Shown: one piece after another, positions 46,873 through 54,978 of the stretch | How the letters are laid out: the number at the start of each line of letters is the position of its first letter | How positions within the stretch are numbered: position 1 is the stretch's first letter | Assembly (NCBI RefSeq): GCF_947253065.1 | Contig: NZ_CAMXWS010000002.1 | Location: 50,779 to 114,778 of the forward strand | DNA length: 64,000 nucleotides | Direction: 5' to 3' | Source of the DNA: an uncultured Corynebacterium sp. | GTDB lineage: Bacteria > Actinomycetota > Actinomycetes > Mycobacteriales > Mycobacteriaceae | Translations under genes and position numbers: made by a program | The notes under the pieces: generated by a model | The model's input: only the letters and a program-made list of their open reading frames with translations | Database searches by the model: none | What the model was told of the DNA's origin: nothing

Positions 46873-48233
46873 GTCTGGGTAAGCGGGGGCAACTCGCGGG
46901 TGCTGAGCTCGTCCACAACCGCCCACGCGTCTGCGGTGTCGAGATCACGCGCGGTCATTTTCACCGGCCCGGGCACGAGGTCGAAGCGGACGTGCGCCAA
47001 GTTCATCATGCGCTGCACTGGGCCCTGCCGGTAGGTGATCTCTTGGATATGGGTGATGTCGATGAATTCGAATCGGCGGCTCAGCAACCCATGACTAGTT
47101 GTGGCCCACACACTCGCGTCCGGGGCGGGTTGGAGGGAGAGGGCTTGGCGGGAGGCGTCGAGAGGCGAAGGGATGCGTGCGCGCTTCGGTGAGCGGATAT
47201 CCCACTCCGGGTCGGCGACGTGCTCCGTCGGGAGCGGACTGAGCGCAGTAATGAGTTCGACTGCCTGCTCATAGGAGCCCACCGGAAGCAGGCGTGATGT
47301 ACCCGACTGTTTATTCATTTCGCTGCCGTAACCAGCGATATTCACCGCGACCGTCCACCAGCCGAACGGCCGCCACAACACTGGTTGGGACAACCTGATC
47401 GCATGGATTCGATCGAGGGGAACTGCTTGCCTGCGGCGGTTCGCTAGCCCGTACGACAAGTTCAGCACCCCGTCATCCAATGTCGCCGTGTAACGCCAGG
47501 ACTGGTCGATCTGCGTCCAGATCTGTGGGATAAAGCCGACCAAGACCGGCAAGACCACCGCGAAGGTGACCTCGGAGAGTACCGGCACTAGGGAGATAGC
47601 GACGGTGAACAGCGTAGACAGACGCAGTGCCGCACCGGCGAGCGAGCGGGCAACAGGAATCGGTGGGATGAGCGCTGCAGCACTGGGCCCCTCGGTGAGA
47701 ACCTCATCTGGATCCACAGTCATTGCCGCTTCGGGCCCTTGCGCAGCGATGCGGTCGAGCAATTCACGACGCAAGTCCTCTGCCTCAACGCGCGGAACAT
47801 AACCGATCTCAATGGCTGAATCGGTACCGCCTGCGGCCTCGACTCGCACAGCAGCGAGCCCGAAAACCCGGGGTGCGAAGGGCTCGATGACATCTACAGC
47901 CTGAATGCGGCTGTAGCGGGTCGTGCGGACTTTCGTGGTGATCAGTCCGCTGCGCAGCTCGACCTCATCGTCGCTGAGTCGGAAACCGATGCGGGACCAC
48001 CACAACTGCGACACGGCGAGCGCCAGCACGATGGCAACCACGATCACGCCGAATACCTGCGCTACTTCCACCACCGACCATGATTCCTCGGTGCCACGCT
48101 GCAGACCTTTGAGCACAGTGGTGGTGAAGTTGAACACCAGGATCGTTGCCAGTGCAGCGGCGGCGGCCCAGGCGCGGAGGAAGGGGGTGAGGCGGTGGAC
48201 GCGTCGATAAGCGAAAGTGTTGGGGGACGTCAC
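46869..48233 (-). CDS. Large PH-domain (bPH2, YdbT-like) membrane protein
   Basis: A 454-aa protein with four hydrophobic segments (pairs near 20-70 and 205-245) and bPH2/YdbT-like domains in between and after (for example SDDEVELRSGLITTKVRTTRYSRIQAVDV and YTATLDDGVLNLSYGLANRRRQAVPLDRIHAIRLSQP, each a YdbS/YdbT repeat). It begins at GTG 48233, overlapping the small PH gene by 4 nt. The pair resembles the B. subtilis ydbS-ydbT membrane pair; biochemical function unknown. A copy of the repeated 11-mer lies near its start (48202-48212). Confidence 0.8.
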   Translation of the reverse strand: MTSPNTFAYRRVHRLTPFLRAWAAAAALATILVFNFTTTVLKGLQRGTEESWSVVEVAQVFGVIVVAIVLALAVSQLWWSRIGFRLSDDEVELRSGLITTKVRTTRYSRIQAVDVIEPFAPRVFGLAAVRVEAAGGTDSAIEIGYVPRVEAEDLRRELLDRIAAQGPEAAMTVDPDEVLTEGPSAAALIPPIPVARSLAGAALRLSTLFTVAISLVPVLSEVTFAVVLPVLVGFIPQIWTQIDQSWRYTATLDDGVLNLSYGLANRRRQAVPLDRIHAIRLSQPVLWRPFGWWTVAVNIAGYGSEMNKQSGTSRLLPVGSYEQAVELITALSPLPTEHVADPEWDIRSPKRARIPSPLDASRQALSLQPAPDASVWATTSHGLLSRRFEFIDITHIQEITYRQGPVQRMMNLAHVRFDLVPGPVKMTARDLDTADAWAVVDELSTRELPPLTQT

Positions 48234-48763
48234 AGGCCGCTCATTCGCTCACGCGCGTTGACGGCAAGACGCTCGCGCAATGCGTCGGCGTCTGCTGCTG
48301 GGAGGCCAGGGATTTTCGCGTCGGTCGAGGCCGACGCTGTGTGAAGCGCGACGCCTTTCAGCCCGAGCGGGCGTGTGAATGGCCCGGTGGTCACGTCCAC
48401 GAATTGGATGCGCCCATACGGCACGACCGTGAATGTCTGGTTGATCTTGCCTTTGGAAATCAGCAGCTCATTCCCCGTTTCCAACCACCCGATATTGCGC
48501 ACGCGCAACGGGATCATGATGGCTTGGAACACGCACCACACCCCCATCAATGCTGCGCCGATCCACCACCAGCCACCGAGTGTGTATTGCGCCGCGAGGA
48601 AGCTGCCCACGATGACAAGCGCCCACAAAGCTTGGGAAAAGTAGCGCGCCACGATGAGCTTGCGTGAAACCGGATTCATCTCGGAAGCGGACGTGGGTAG
48701 CGACGGCGAATCAACGCGCGCGTGCCTCCCCCGTGTTTTTATGGCTTCCGGTGATCGCTCCAT
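48230..48763 (-). CDS. Small PH-domain (bPH2, YdbS-like) membrane protein
   Basis: A 177-aa protein with an N-terminal basic segment, two transmembrane helices (about 40-58, 62-82), and a bPH2 domain (NIGWLETGNELLISKGKINQTFTVVPYGRIQFVDV). It forms a translationally coupled pair with the larger PH protein. ATG 48763 lies 7 nt after TAGGGT, whose first three bases are the stop codon of the upstream cytochrome-b-like gene, so the promoter overlaps that stop and the mRNA looks leaderless. An internal ATG at 48679 is a possible alternative start. Confidence 0.78.
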   Translation of the reverse strand: MERSPEAIKTRGRHARVDSPSLPTSASEMNPVSRKLIVARYFSQALWALVIVGSFLAAQYTLGGWWWIGAALMGVWCVFQAIMIPLRVRNIGWLETGNELLISKGKINQTFTVVPYGRIQFVDVTTGPFTRPLGLKGVALHTASASTDAKIPGLPAADADALRERLAVNARERMSGL

Positions 48764-48773
48764 GGGCGCTACC

Positions 48774-50294
48774 CTACCGCGCGGTGACCTCGCCGAACTT
48801 GCGGGCCACCGGGGCGAGCACCGCCGGCTTCGTAGCCACCCACGCGCCCGCGATCACCGCGAGCGAGACCGCGAAAATGACAAAACCGAGCCAGTTGTCC
48901 GCATACATATCGGGGTTCACATCCCCGCGCGCGGCATACATATTGTTCAGGTTGCGCAGCACACCCGTGGCCAGCACCAACACAACGTGGATGACCACGA
49001 ACAGCACGAAGTAGATCATCACCGGGAAGTGAATCTTGCGCGCCGCACCCGCCGGGAAGATCTTGTTCGCCGTCGCCCACTCGTTCTTCCACCAGTGACT
49101 CATGCGTACACCCGACGCGATAGCCAGCGGCGCCGCCACGAACACAGTGATGAAGTACGCCAACTGCTGCAGCGCGTTGTAATTCACCCACGCATTCTCC
49201 GTCGGCCAATCCAAACTCAGGTACTGCAGCCCCGCCGACACCGCGTTCGGGAACACCTCCCAGCTCGTCGGCACCACACGCATCCACTGGCCCGTTGCGA
49301 ACAGCAACACCACGAAGATCACACCATTGACAATCCACAACAGATCCAACATCAAGTGGATCCACAACGTCAGACTGATCTTCTTACCGCCATTGCGCGG
49401 CCTCCAGTACGCCTCCGGTTTCCGCTGCGTACGCACCTGCCAACCCGTCTTCACGATCAACGCCATGAAGAACATGTTGAAAAAGTGCGACCAGCCCAGC
49501 CACGCCGGCAGCCCCACCGGCGCATCATCCGGCAGCGGGTTCGCACCCGGGTAGCTCGCCAGGAAGTCCTGCCCCGCGCCACTGTTTAGAAACGTCCTCG
49601 ACGCCGCGACAGCCAGTGCCAACAGCGCCACCGCGCCCAGCACGCCGAACACCGCTAATCGACGCCAACCGCTGCCCTCCCCTTGCGAGCTCGCTGCCGG
49701 CTTCGTGGCTGCTGGTGTCTTGGCTTCCGGTTTTTTCGCTGCAGGTTTATCCGCGTTGTCCGGCTTTGTAGGGGCGGGGTTCGCTGCGGTCGCAGGTTTT
49801 GCGGGGGCCGTTGGCTTCGCGCTCCCCGGTGCGGCCGGAGCTGCTGGCGGTTTCGGCGCAGCCCCGCCCGGCGCGGCCGGTGCCGCGGGTGGTTTGGGCG
49901 CTGAGGCTCCCGGTGCAGCGGGCGCTGCTGGCGGTTTCGGCGCAGTTGGCGGCTTCGGCGCCGCGTTTCCAGGTGCGGACGGTGCCACCGGAGGCTTCGG
50001 CGCGCCAGCGGTGGGTGCTGCGGGAGGCTTTGGGGCTGCGGGCGGTTTCGGTGCTGCCGCCGCCGGCGGAGCTGGGACAGCGGCACCCGGCGCGGATGGA
50101 GCAGCGGGCGGCTTAGGAGCTGCCGGGGCTACCGGCGCCGCGGGAGCGGCGGGTGGCTCCGGCGCCGCGGGAGCCTTTGGAGCAGAAGCGCCTGGCGCCT
50201 GGGGCGCTGCGGGAACCCCGGGCGCTGCGGGCGGCTTGGGGGCTGCCGGAACGTCGTTGGGCGATGCTGCCTTCGGAATATTGTTGCTAGTCAT
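48774..50294 (-). CDS. Cytochrome b561/b6-like membrane protein with Pro/Ala-rich N-terminal repeats
   Basis: A 506-aa protein. Residues 1-170 are an extreme Pro/Ala tract made of units such as PKPPAAPAAPG, followed by a Lys/Ala/Pro tail (175-205). A helix (about 211-230) anchors the rest, which has four to five membrane segments with conserved histidines (WSHFFNMFFMALIVKTGWQVR, IHLMLDLLWIVNGVIF, MSHWWKNEW, IHFPVMIYFVLFVVIHVVLVL), as in cytochrome b/b6-type di-heme subunits. It may carry electrons across the membrane, with the PA arm as a cytoplasmic spacer. Heme binding is inferred from His placement. No partner dehydrogenase is adjacent. Confidence 0.72.
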   Translation of the reverse strand: MTSNNIPKAASPNDVPAAPKPPAAPGVPAAPQAPGASAPKAPAAPEPPAAPAAPVAPAAPKPPAAPSAPGAAVPAPPAAAAPKPPAAPKPPAAPTAGAPKPPVAPSAPGNAAPKPPTAPKPPAAPAAPGASAPKPPAAPAAPGGAAPKPPAAPAAPGSAKPTAPAKPATAANPAPTKPDNADKPAAKKPEAKTPAATKPAASSQGEGSGWRRLAVFGVLGAVALLALAVAASRTFLNSGAGQDFLASYPGANPLPDDAPVGLPAWLGWSHFFNMFFMALIVKTGWQVRTQRKPEAYWRPRNGGKKISLTLWIHLMLDLLWIVNGVIFVVLLFATGQWMRVVPTSWEVFPNAVSAGLQYLSLDWPTENAWVNYNALQQLAYFITVFVAAPLAIASGVRMSHWWKNEWATANKIFPAGAARKIHFPVMIYFVLFVVIHVVLVLATGVLRNLNNMYAARGDVNPDMYADNWLGFVIFAVSLAVIAGAWVATKPAVLAPVARKFGEVTAR

Positions 50295-50355
50295 CGCTGC
50301 TTAGATTATCCAAGCCGGTCAGTTGGGTGGAATCGAACCTAGTGCGGTGAGGGGT

Positions 50356-50871
50356 TTAAATTCGCCCGAGTTCTCGCCAGCGGGTCAGCACCCGGACTTG
50401 CAGCAGTACTGGATAAAGGTGGCCGAACACGCCGATGAGCAAGAGGACCAGCGACACCACCCATCCACCGGCAATGCCTGCCCAAATAGCGGCGACGATG
50501 TGAAGCAGCAGCGCCCACGTGTGACCAGCTGCGGACGCTTGGACAGGACGTGAGTTCCTGATTCTCCTATTTGCGTCAGATTCACCGGATTGCTCGTCGC
50601 GCAGTCCGATAATCAGCCGGTTCCAACCGACTGCGGAGAGAAGGGAGCTGAAGAGGGGGAGGGAGAGGCGTCGATAAGCGTTGTGCGAGAGCGACAAACG
50701 ATCCCACAGTGAGGGCGGGACGTGGCGCTCGAGAGAATCGCCGGCGAAAGGCGCGAGCCCGAAGCTGAGGAGAATGGCTGTGATGGCGAAGCCCGCGGAG
50801 TTAGCACCCACCGACGTGGCCACAATGACGAGACCGAGAACCGCAGCGACCGTGGCGAGCAGTGCGATCAC
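50356..50871 (-). CDS. Hypothetical membrane protein
   Basis: A 171-aa protein with two N-terminal and two or three C-terminal hydrophobic segments (MIALLATVAAVLGLVIVATSVGAN, ITAILLSFGLAPFAG, ALLLHIVAAIWAGIAGGWVV, LVLLLIGVFGHLYPVLLQVRV). The ending HLYPVLLQVRVLTRW faintly recalls integral-membrane acyltransferase-like CrtO tails, but I would not assign it. It lies divergent to the HicB-like gene. A copy of the repeated 11-mer is inside (50669-50679). Confidence 0.6.
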   Translation of the reverse strand: MIALLATVAAVLGLVIVATSVGANSAGFAITAILLSFGLAPFAGDSLERHVPPSLWDRLSLSHNAYRRLSLPLFSSLLSAVGWNRLIIGLRDEQSGESDANRRIRNSRPVQASAAGHTWALLLHIVAAIWAGIAGGWVVSLVLLLIGVFGHLYPVLLQVRVLTRWRELGRI

Positions 50872-50908
50872 TGGGTTTCAACTCCTCTGGGTAACAAACA
50901 AACGATAC

Positions 50909-50926
50909 GGTACTATATTTGGTACC
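50909..50926. promoter_or_regulatory. Inverted repeat over the hicB-like promoter
   Basis: GGTAC-N8-GTACC overlaps TACTAT and TATATT, candidate -10 hexamers upstream of the HicB-like gene. An operator over the -10 would fit autorepression by its ribbon-helix-helix domain. Confidence 0.45.
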
Positions 50927-50970
50927 ACCCAGACATGGGGTCAAGTATCGAAGAGATCTTGAGAATTCAC

Positions 50971-51297
50971 ATGGACGCTGACAAATACACCTATCAGGTT
51001 GGCTGGTCCCAGGAGGACGAGCAGTTCGTTGCAACGGTCCGGGAGTTCCCGTCGCTGTCCTGGCTGGAAGATTCCCGAGATGCCGCCGAAAAAGGCATCA
51101 TTTCCCTCGTCGAGGAGGTTTTGGCGGACCTTTTAGAAAGCGGCGATCCAGTCCCACAACCGCTTGGGATGCGTGAGTTCTCCGGGCGGTTCAATGTCCG
51201 CATTTCACCGTCGCTCCACCGGAAGCTCGTTCACGAAGCTGAAAATGAGGGGATCTCACTCAATGCCCTCGTGACCCAAAAGCTGGCCTCTGCCTGA
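50971..51297 (+). CDS. Orphan HicB-family antitoxin-like protein
   Basis: A 108-aa protein with an N-terminal HicB partial-RNase-H-like domain (YQVGWSQEDEQFVATVREFP and DAAEKGIISLVEEVL) and a C-terminal ribbon-helix-helix (RFNVRISPSLHRKLVHEAENEGISLNALVTQKLA). HicB proteins neutralise HicA mRNA interferases and repress their own operon. No HicA is found on either side: downstream there is a 390-bp gene-free stretch. The ATG at 50971 (MDADKYTY) fits the family; the ATG at 50935 is an alternative. A GGTAC-N8-GTACC repeat (50909-50926) covers the -10 region and could be its own operator. Confidence 0.75.
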   Translation: MDADKYTYQVGWSQEDEQFVATVREFPSLSWLEDSRDAAEKGIISLVEEVLADLLESGDPVPQPLGMREFSGRFNVRISPSLHRKLVHEAENEGISLNALVTQKLASA

Positions 51298-51331
51298 TGC
51301 TGGCCTCGAAAACATCTGGAACGCACCAACG

Positions 51332-51432
51332 GGTGAATCTGTTTACATCAGCACGATCTTGCTAAATACCGCAATCGCGCTGACCTTTCCTTATAAAACA
51401 TGTCGCACATGTGGCATGTAAACAGATTCACC
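51332..51432. repeat. Palindromic element 1 (101 bp)
   Basis: A perfect 17-bp inverted repeat (GGTGAATCTGTTTACAT at 51332-51348; complement at 51416-51432) encloses a 67-nt loop that contains a TTATAA and ACATGT-CGC-ACATGT. It is homologous to element 2 downstream. No open reading frame. Confidence 0.8.
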
Positions 51433-51524
51433 GGCCGACAGAGACGAACCACCGCGAACGCCTCAGGCAGCACCAGCGTGGCGGGCGCAGCAAACGAAGG
51501 GGGAGCCGCTAGTGCGAGAACCGC

Positions 51525-51628
51525 GGTGGATCTGTTTTACATTCGACCCCTCTACCCCGCATAGCGAAAACTCTCTGACATGGGCTTATAAGAATCAATG
51601 CACTTTGGAGATGTAAAGAAGATCCACC
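51525..51628. repeat. Palindromic element 2 (104 bp)
   Basis: An 18-bp inverted repeat with 16 of 18 matches (51525-51542 against 51611-51628) encloses a 68-nt loop. Arms and parts of the loop (CTGAC, CTTATAA, GCAC and spacing to ATGTAAA) align with element 1 at the same spacing. It ends 59 bp before the dnaE2 stop codon. Confidence 0.8.
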
Positions 51629-51687
51629 AAAATCGCAAAGGCCAACCAGACTCGCCTCCCCCTAAGGCCTGACCCCAGACCCGGGAA

Positions 51688-54600
51688 CTACCGGAAGTCC
51701 CGAGACCCGCGGGAGAGCCACTCCCCCATCTCAAGGGGCTCGAGCTTGTCGGCAAGCACGCTGACCGCACCGGAAGCGTTCTGAACGATGCCGCGAACAA
51801 TGAGAGCTTTCGCGGTGCGTGCCAGGATCTTCTGCCGGTTCCATAAGCCTTTGGGGATGATGATGTTGGTCAGGCCGGTCTCGTCCTCCACGCCAAGGAA
51901 GGTCACGCCGGAAGCAGTGCGTGGGGCTTGACGGTGGGTGACCACGCCAGCGACGCGGATGCGGGTGCCATCGGAAACGTGTTTCAGGTCGGCGGCTGTC
52001 ACGACATCGGCGTGGCGGAGGGCCCCACGGAGTTTCTCCATCGGCATGAGGCCAGGGGTGACACCGGTGGCGGCGATGTCGGCGGCCATGAGCTCGAAGG
52101 AGTTCATGCCGGGCAGCGCCGGGGCGTCGATAGCTGAAAGGCCAGGCAGCATGCCGTCGCGTTCGGTGGCGGCGACGCCGGCTTGCCAGAGGGCTTGGCG
52201 TCGGTCTACACCGAAGCAGTCGAGAGCACCGGCGCGGGCGAGAGCCTCGACGTGCTCGACGGTCAGATCAGCACGGCGGGACAAGTCCGGAATGCCAGTG
52301 AAAGCAGCACTGGCCTGGGCCGTTTCAATCCTTTCAGCGGCTTTTACACCCAGCCCCTTGATCAGGTTCAGCCCGACGCGGATGGTGCCGGAGTCGACGC
52401 AGCGGGCCTCTACACCCGAGGCATTCACGTCGACGGGCAGGACAGTGACACCGTGGCGGCGGGCATCCTGAATCAGCGACTGTGGCGAGTAGAACCCCAT
52501 TGGCTGGGCACGCAGCAGCCCGACGCAAAATTCGGCCGGGTAGTAGCGCTTGAACCAGGCGGAGAAATACACCAGTGAGGCAAAAGATTGGGAGTGGGAT
52601 TCGGGGAATCCGTAGGCAGCAAACGCGACGATCTTCTGCCACAGGCGATCGGCCGTGGCGTCATCGATCTGATTCGTGGCCCAGCACCCGTCGAAGAACC
52701 GCTGGCGCAGCGCGGCCATCTTCGCGGGCGAGCGTTTGGAACCCATGGCGCGACGCAAGGAATCGGCCTCGGCACCGGTGAATCCGGCGGCGTCGACGGC
52801 GATCTGCATGAGCTGTTCCTGAAACAGAGGAATGCCCAGGGTTTTGCCCAAGGAGCGCTCAAGCACCGGGTGTTCATACTCAACAGGTTCGAGACCATCA
52901 CGACGACGCAGGTAAGGGTGGACGGACCCGCCCTGGATCGGGCCAGGTCTAATCAGGGCAACTTCAACAACCAGGTCAAAAAACTTGCGTGGTTTCAGAC
53001 GCGGCAGGGTGTTCATCTGCGCACGGGATTCGACCTGGAACACGCCGACGGCATCGGCGCGGCAAAGCATCTCGTAGACACTCGGATCAGCAAGATCGAG
53101 CTCCCACAGGCGCACCTCGCGGCCGGTGGTCTCACCCACGAGGTCGATCATGTGGTGCAGAGCCTCGAGCATCCCGAGTCCCAGCAGGTCGAATTTGACT
53201 AGGCCAGCAGCAGCACAGTCGTCTTTATCCCATTGCACGACGGAGCGCCCCTCCATGCGCGCCCATTCAGTGGGCACGACATCGGCGATGGGCCGGTCGC
53301 AGATCACCATGCCACCAGAGTGAATGCCCAGGTGACGCGGCTGCCCCTTGAGTTGCGCAGCCAGAGCCTCAACGCGTCCAGGGGGCGAGGCCAGGCCTTT
53401 GGACCAAGCATCAGCAGCACCTTGCGGGTAGCCGAGTGCACGAGCAGCATCACGCACGGCGCCTTTAGTGCGGTACGTGATCACGTTGGCCACCTGCGCA
53501 GCATTCTCACGGCCGTAGGTGGAATAGGTGTACTGGATGACTTCTTCGCGGCGACCGGACTCAATATCAATGTCGATATCGGGCGGGCCGTCGCGGTCCG
53601 GAGACAGGAAGCGCTCAAACAAGAGACCAGCGGAAATCGGATCGACATTCGTGATGCCGAGCGCGAAGCACACCGCGGAATTCGCAGCAGACCCGCGGCC
53701 TTGGCACAAAATATTGGCCCCGCGGCAAAAAGAGACGAGGTCATCAACGATCAAGAAGTACCCAGGAAAATTGAGTTGCTCAATGACGCGAAGCTCATGC
53801 TCGATCTGCTTCTGCGCGCGTTCACGCACGGCATCAGAGCGCGTGGCATAGCGCTCGCGAGACCGTTCCCCCACGATGTGTCGCAGCCAGCTCATCTCGT
53901 CATGCCCATCAGGCGTCGGAAACCGCGGCAATTGCGGGACGACCAGATCGAGGGTGAATGCACATTGTTCCGCCAGCTCAACGGTGAATTCAATAGCGTT
54001 CGCACAGTCAGGGGCCATCGCCAGGAGTTGTTCGCCGGAACGCAGCCAGTTCGCACCCATCGGGTGCACGTCGCGGTACGCAGAAGCAATCGCTTGTCGA
54101 CGCCCCAATGCCCTCTTCGCCCCCGCCAACCTCGCCCTCTCCCGAGTAGCCGCACCAGGAGCAGCGGTGACAATGGCAGGGACCTGCGGATATGCTTTCA
54201 GTGAAGCGTTCCGATCAGCGTCCTCAGGGAGCATGGAAACTTCAAATTCCCTGACCACTCGGTCTATTCCAAAACATTCGATCAAATCATCGATGCGGTC
54301 AGCCCAGCGCCACCCCGCCAAGACGATGCACGAGCCATCCAATTCAGCAGCGATATCCGGCAGGGGTGGGTAGTAAATCACACCCTTCTCCCCTCCTGCC
54401 ATGTGTGCATGAGCCATGAGTCGAGACAGGCGACGGTACCCCTCGGGGCCACGGGCAATGAGGGGCAAAGGTGGGGCGTCGATAAGCGAAAGCTCCGCGC
54501 CGAAGATCGTGGACATGCCCGCTTCCGCGGCTGCCTCCGCAAATTTCACCGCCCCGTAGAAACCGTCTCTATCCAGCACACCTAACGCGGAAAGTCCGAG

Positions 54601-54837
54601 CTCATGGGCGCGCGCAACAAGCTCTTCCGGCTCGCTGGCACCGCCCGTATCCGACAGGAAACTGTAGGTGGATACGGCATGGAGTTCAGCGAATGGAACG
54701 GCAGATTCACCGCGAGGAGTGCGCTCAGAAATAGGCTCGCGAGTGTGATCCACGGGCACGGGAACGGGTCCGGGACGGCCGGAGAGAATACGCTCCAGCC
54801 GCGACCAGGAAAGACGTTCGCCGCCGTTGAAATTCAC
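51688..54837 (-). CDS. dnaE2: Error-prone DNA polymerase III alpha subunit, DnaE2
   Basis: A 1049-aa C-family translesion polymerase, the catalytic core of the ImuA'/ImuB/DnaE2 mutasome. Domain order: PHP domain from about 50 (FAELHAVSTYSFLSDTGGASEPEELV), polymerase palm with PPDIDIDIESGRREEVIQYTY, fingers and helix-hairpin-helix, and a C-terminal OB domain (IRVAGVVTHRQAPRTASGVTFL). The GTG at 54837 is chosen: TATTAT lies 6 nt upstream and TTGGAA a further 18 nt, so the TTG at 54873 is more likely the -35 than a start. A LexA-like box overlaps this promoter. The SOS partners imuA' and imuB lie 6.8 kb downstream. Confidence 0.92.
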   Translation of the reverse strand: MNFNGGERLSWSRLERILSGRPGPVPVPVDHTREPISERTPRGESAVPFAELHAVSTYSFLSDTGGASEPEELVARAHELGLSALGVLDRDGFYGAVKFAEAAAEAGMSTIFGAELSLIDAPPLPLIARGPEGYRRLSRLMAHAHMAGGEKGVIYYPPLPDIAAELDGSCIVLAGWRWADRIDDLIECFGIDRVVREFEVSMLPEDADRNASLKAYPQVPAIVTAAPGAATRERARLAGAKRALGRRQAIASAYRDVHPMGANWLRSGEQLLAMAPDCANAIEFTVELAEQCAFTLDLVVPQLPRFPTPDGHDEMSWLRHIVGERSRERYATRSDAVRERAQKQIEHELRVIEQLNFPGYFLIVDDLVSFCRGANILCQGRGSAANSAVCFALGITNVDPISAGLLFERFLSPDRDGPPDIDIDIESGRREEVIQYTYSTYGRENAAQVANVITYRTKGAVRDAARALGYPQGAADAWSKGLASPPGRVEALAAQLKGQPRHLGIHSGGMVICDRPIADVVPTEWARMEGRSVVQWDKDDCAAAGLVKFDLLGLGMLEALHHMIDLVGETTGREVRLWELDLADPSVYEMLCRADAVGVFQVESRAQMNTLPRLKPRKFFDLVVEVALIRPGPIQGGSVHPYLRRRDGLEPVEYEHPVLERSLGKTLGIPLFQEQLMQIAVDAAGFTGAEADSLRRAMGSKRSPAKMAALRQRFFDGCWATNQIDDATADRLWQKIVAFAAYGFPESHSQSFASLVYFSAWFKRYYPAEFCVGLLRAQPMGFYSPQSLIQDARRHGVTVLPVDVNASGVEARCVDSGTIRVGLNLIKGLGVKAAERIETAQASAAFTGIPDLSRRADLTVEHVEALARAGALDCFGVDRRQALWQAGVAATERDGMLPGLSAIDAPALPGMNSFELMAADIAATGVTPGLMPMEKLRGALRHADVVTAADLKHVSDGTRIRVAGVVTHRQAPRTASGVTFLGVEDETGLTNIIIPKGLWNRQKILARTAKALIVRGIVQNASGAVSVLADKLEPLEMGEWLSRGSRDFR

Positions 54838-54843
54838 CCCAAA

Positions 54844-54873
54844 ATAATAACCCTGATCGAAACTCTGTTCCAA
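54844..54873 (-). promoter_or_regulatory. dnaE2 promoter with LexA-like box
   Basis: On the minus strand, TTGGAA (54868-54873), an 18-nt spacer, and TATTAT (54844-54849) precede the GTG at 54837 by 6 nt. The plus-strand sequence 54857-54872, TCGAAACTCTGTTCCA, matches the corynebacterial LexA consensus TCGAAMA-N2-TGTTCGA at 12 of 14 defined positions and overlaps the -35. Confidence 0.6.
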
Positions 54874-54901
54874 TTTCGATTTAATTGGGATGAACCCAAA
54901 C

Positions 54902-54917
54902 TAGACTAAGCGGTACG
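54902..54917. promoter_or_regulatory. Weak McbR-like box upstream of metQ
   Basis: TAGAC-TAAGCG-GTACG matches the McbR consensus at 7 of 10 half-site positions (TAGAC then GT). It lies in the divergent spacer between dnaE2 and metQ. metQNI is an expected McbR target. The match is moderate, so this is a candidate only. Confidence 0.4.
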
Positions 54918-54978
54918 CACGGTGTTACATTCTTTTCACGTTCATTTCCCGACGATAAAAGAAAGAGCAGGAAGCGAC

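Larger units (their letters stand above)
51298..51687. other. Gene-free stretch carrying two related palindromic elements
   Basis: No coding region is convincing here. The stretch is more AT-rich than its flanks. It contains two homologous inverted-repeat elements (51332-51432 and 51525-51628, listed separately) and a GC-rich spacer. Confidence 0.75.

Noticed and set aside
49683..50304. Gly/Ala-rich plus-strand frame and possible CRISPR-like repeats
   Set aside because: These are the antisense of the Pro/Ala coding tract; the units are degenerate coding repeats with no spacers.
54838..54873. TTG at 54873 as the dnaE2 start
   Set aside because: It coincides with a good -35 hexamer, lacks an RBS, and the extra residues are not family-like.
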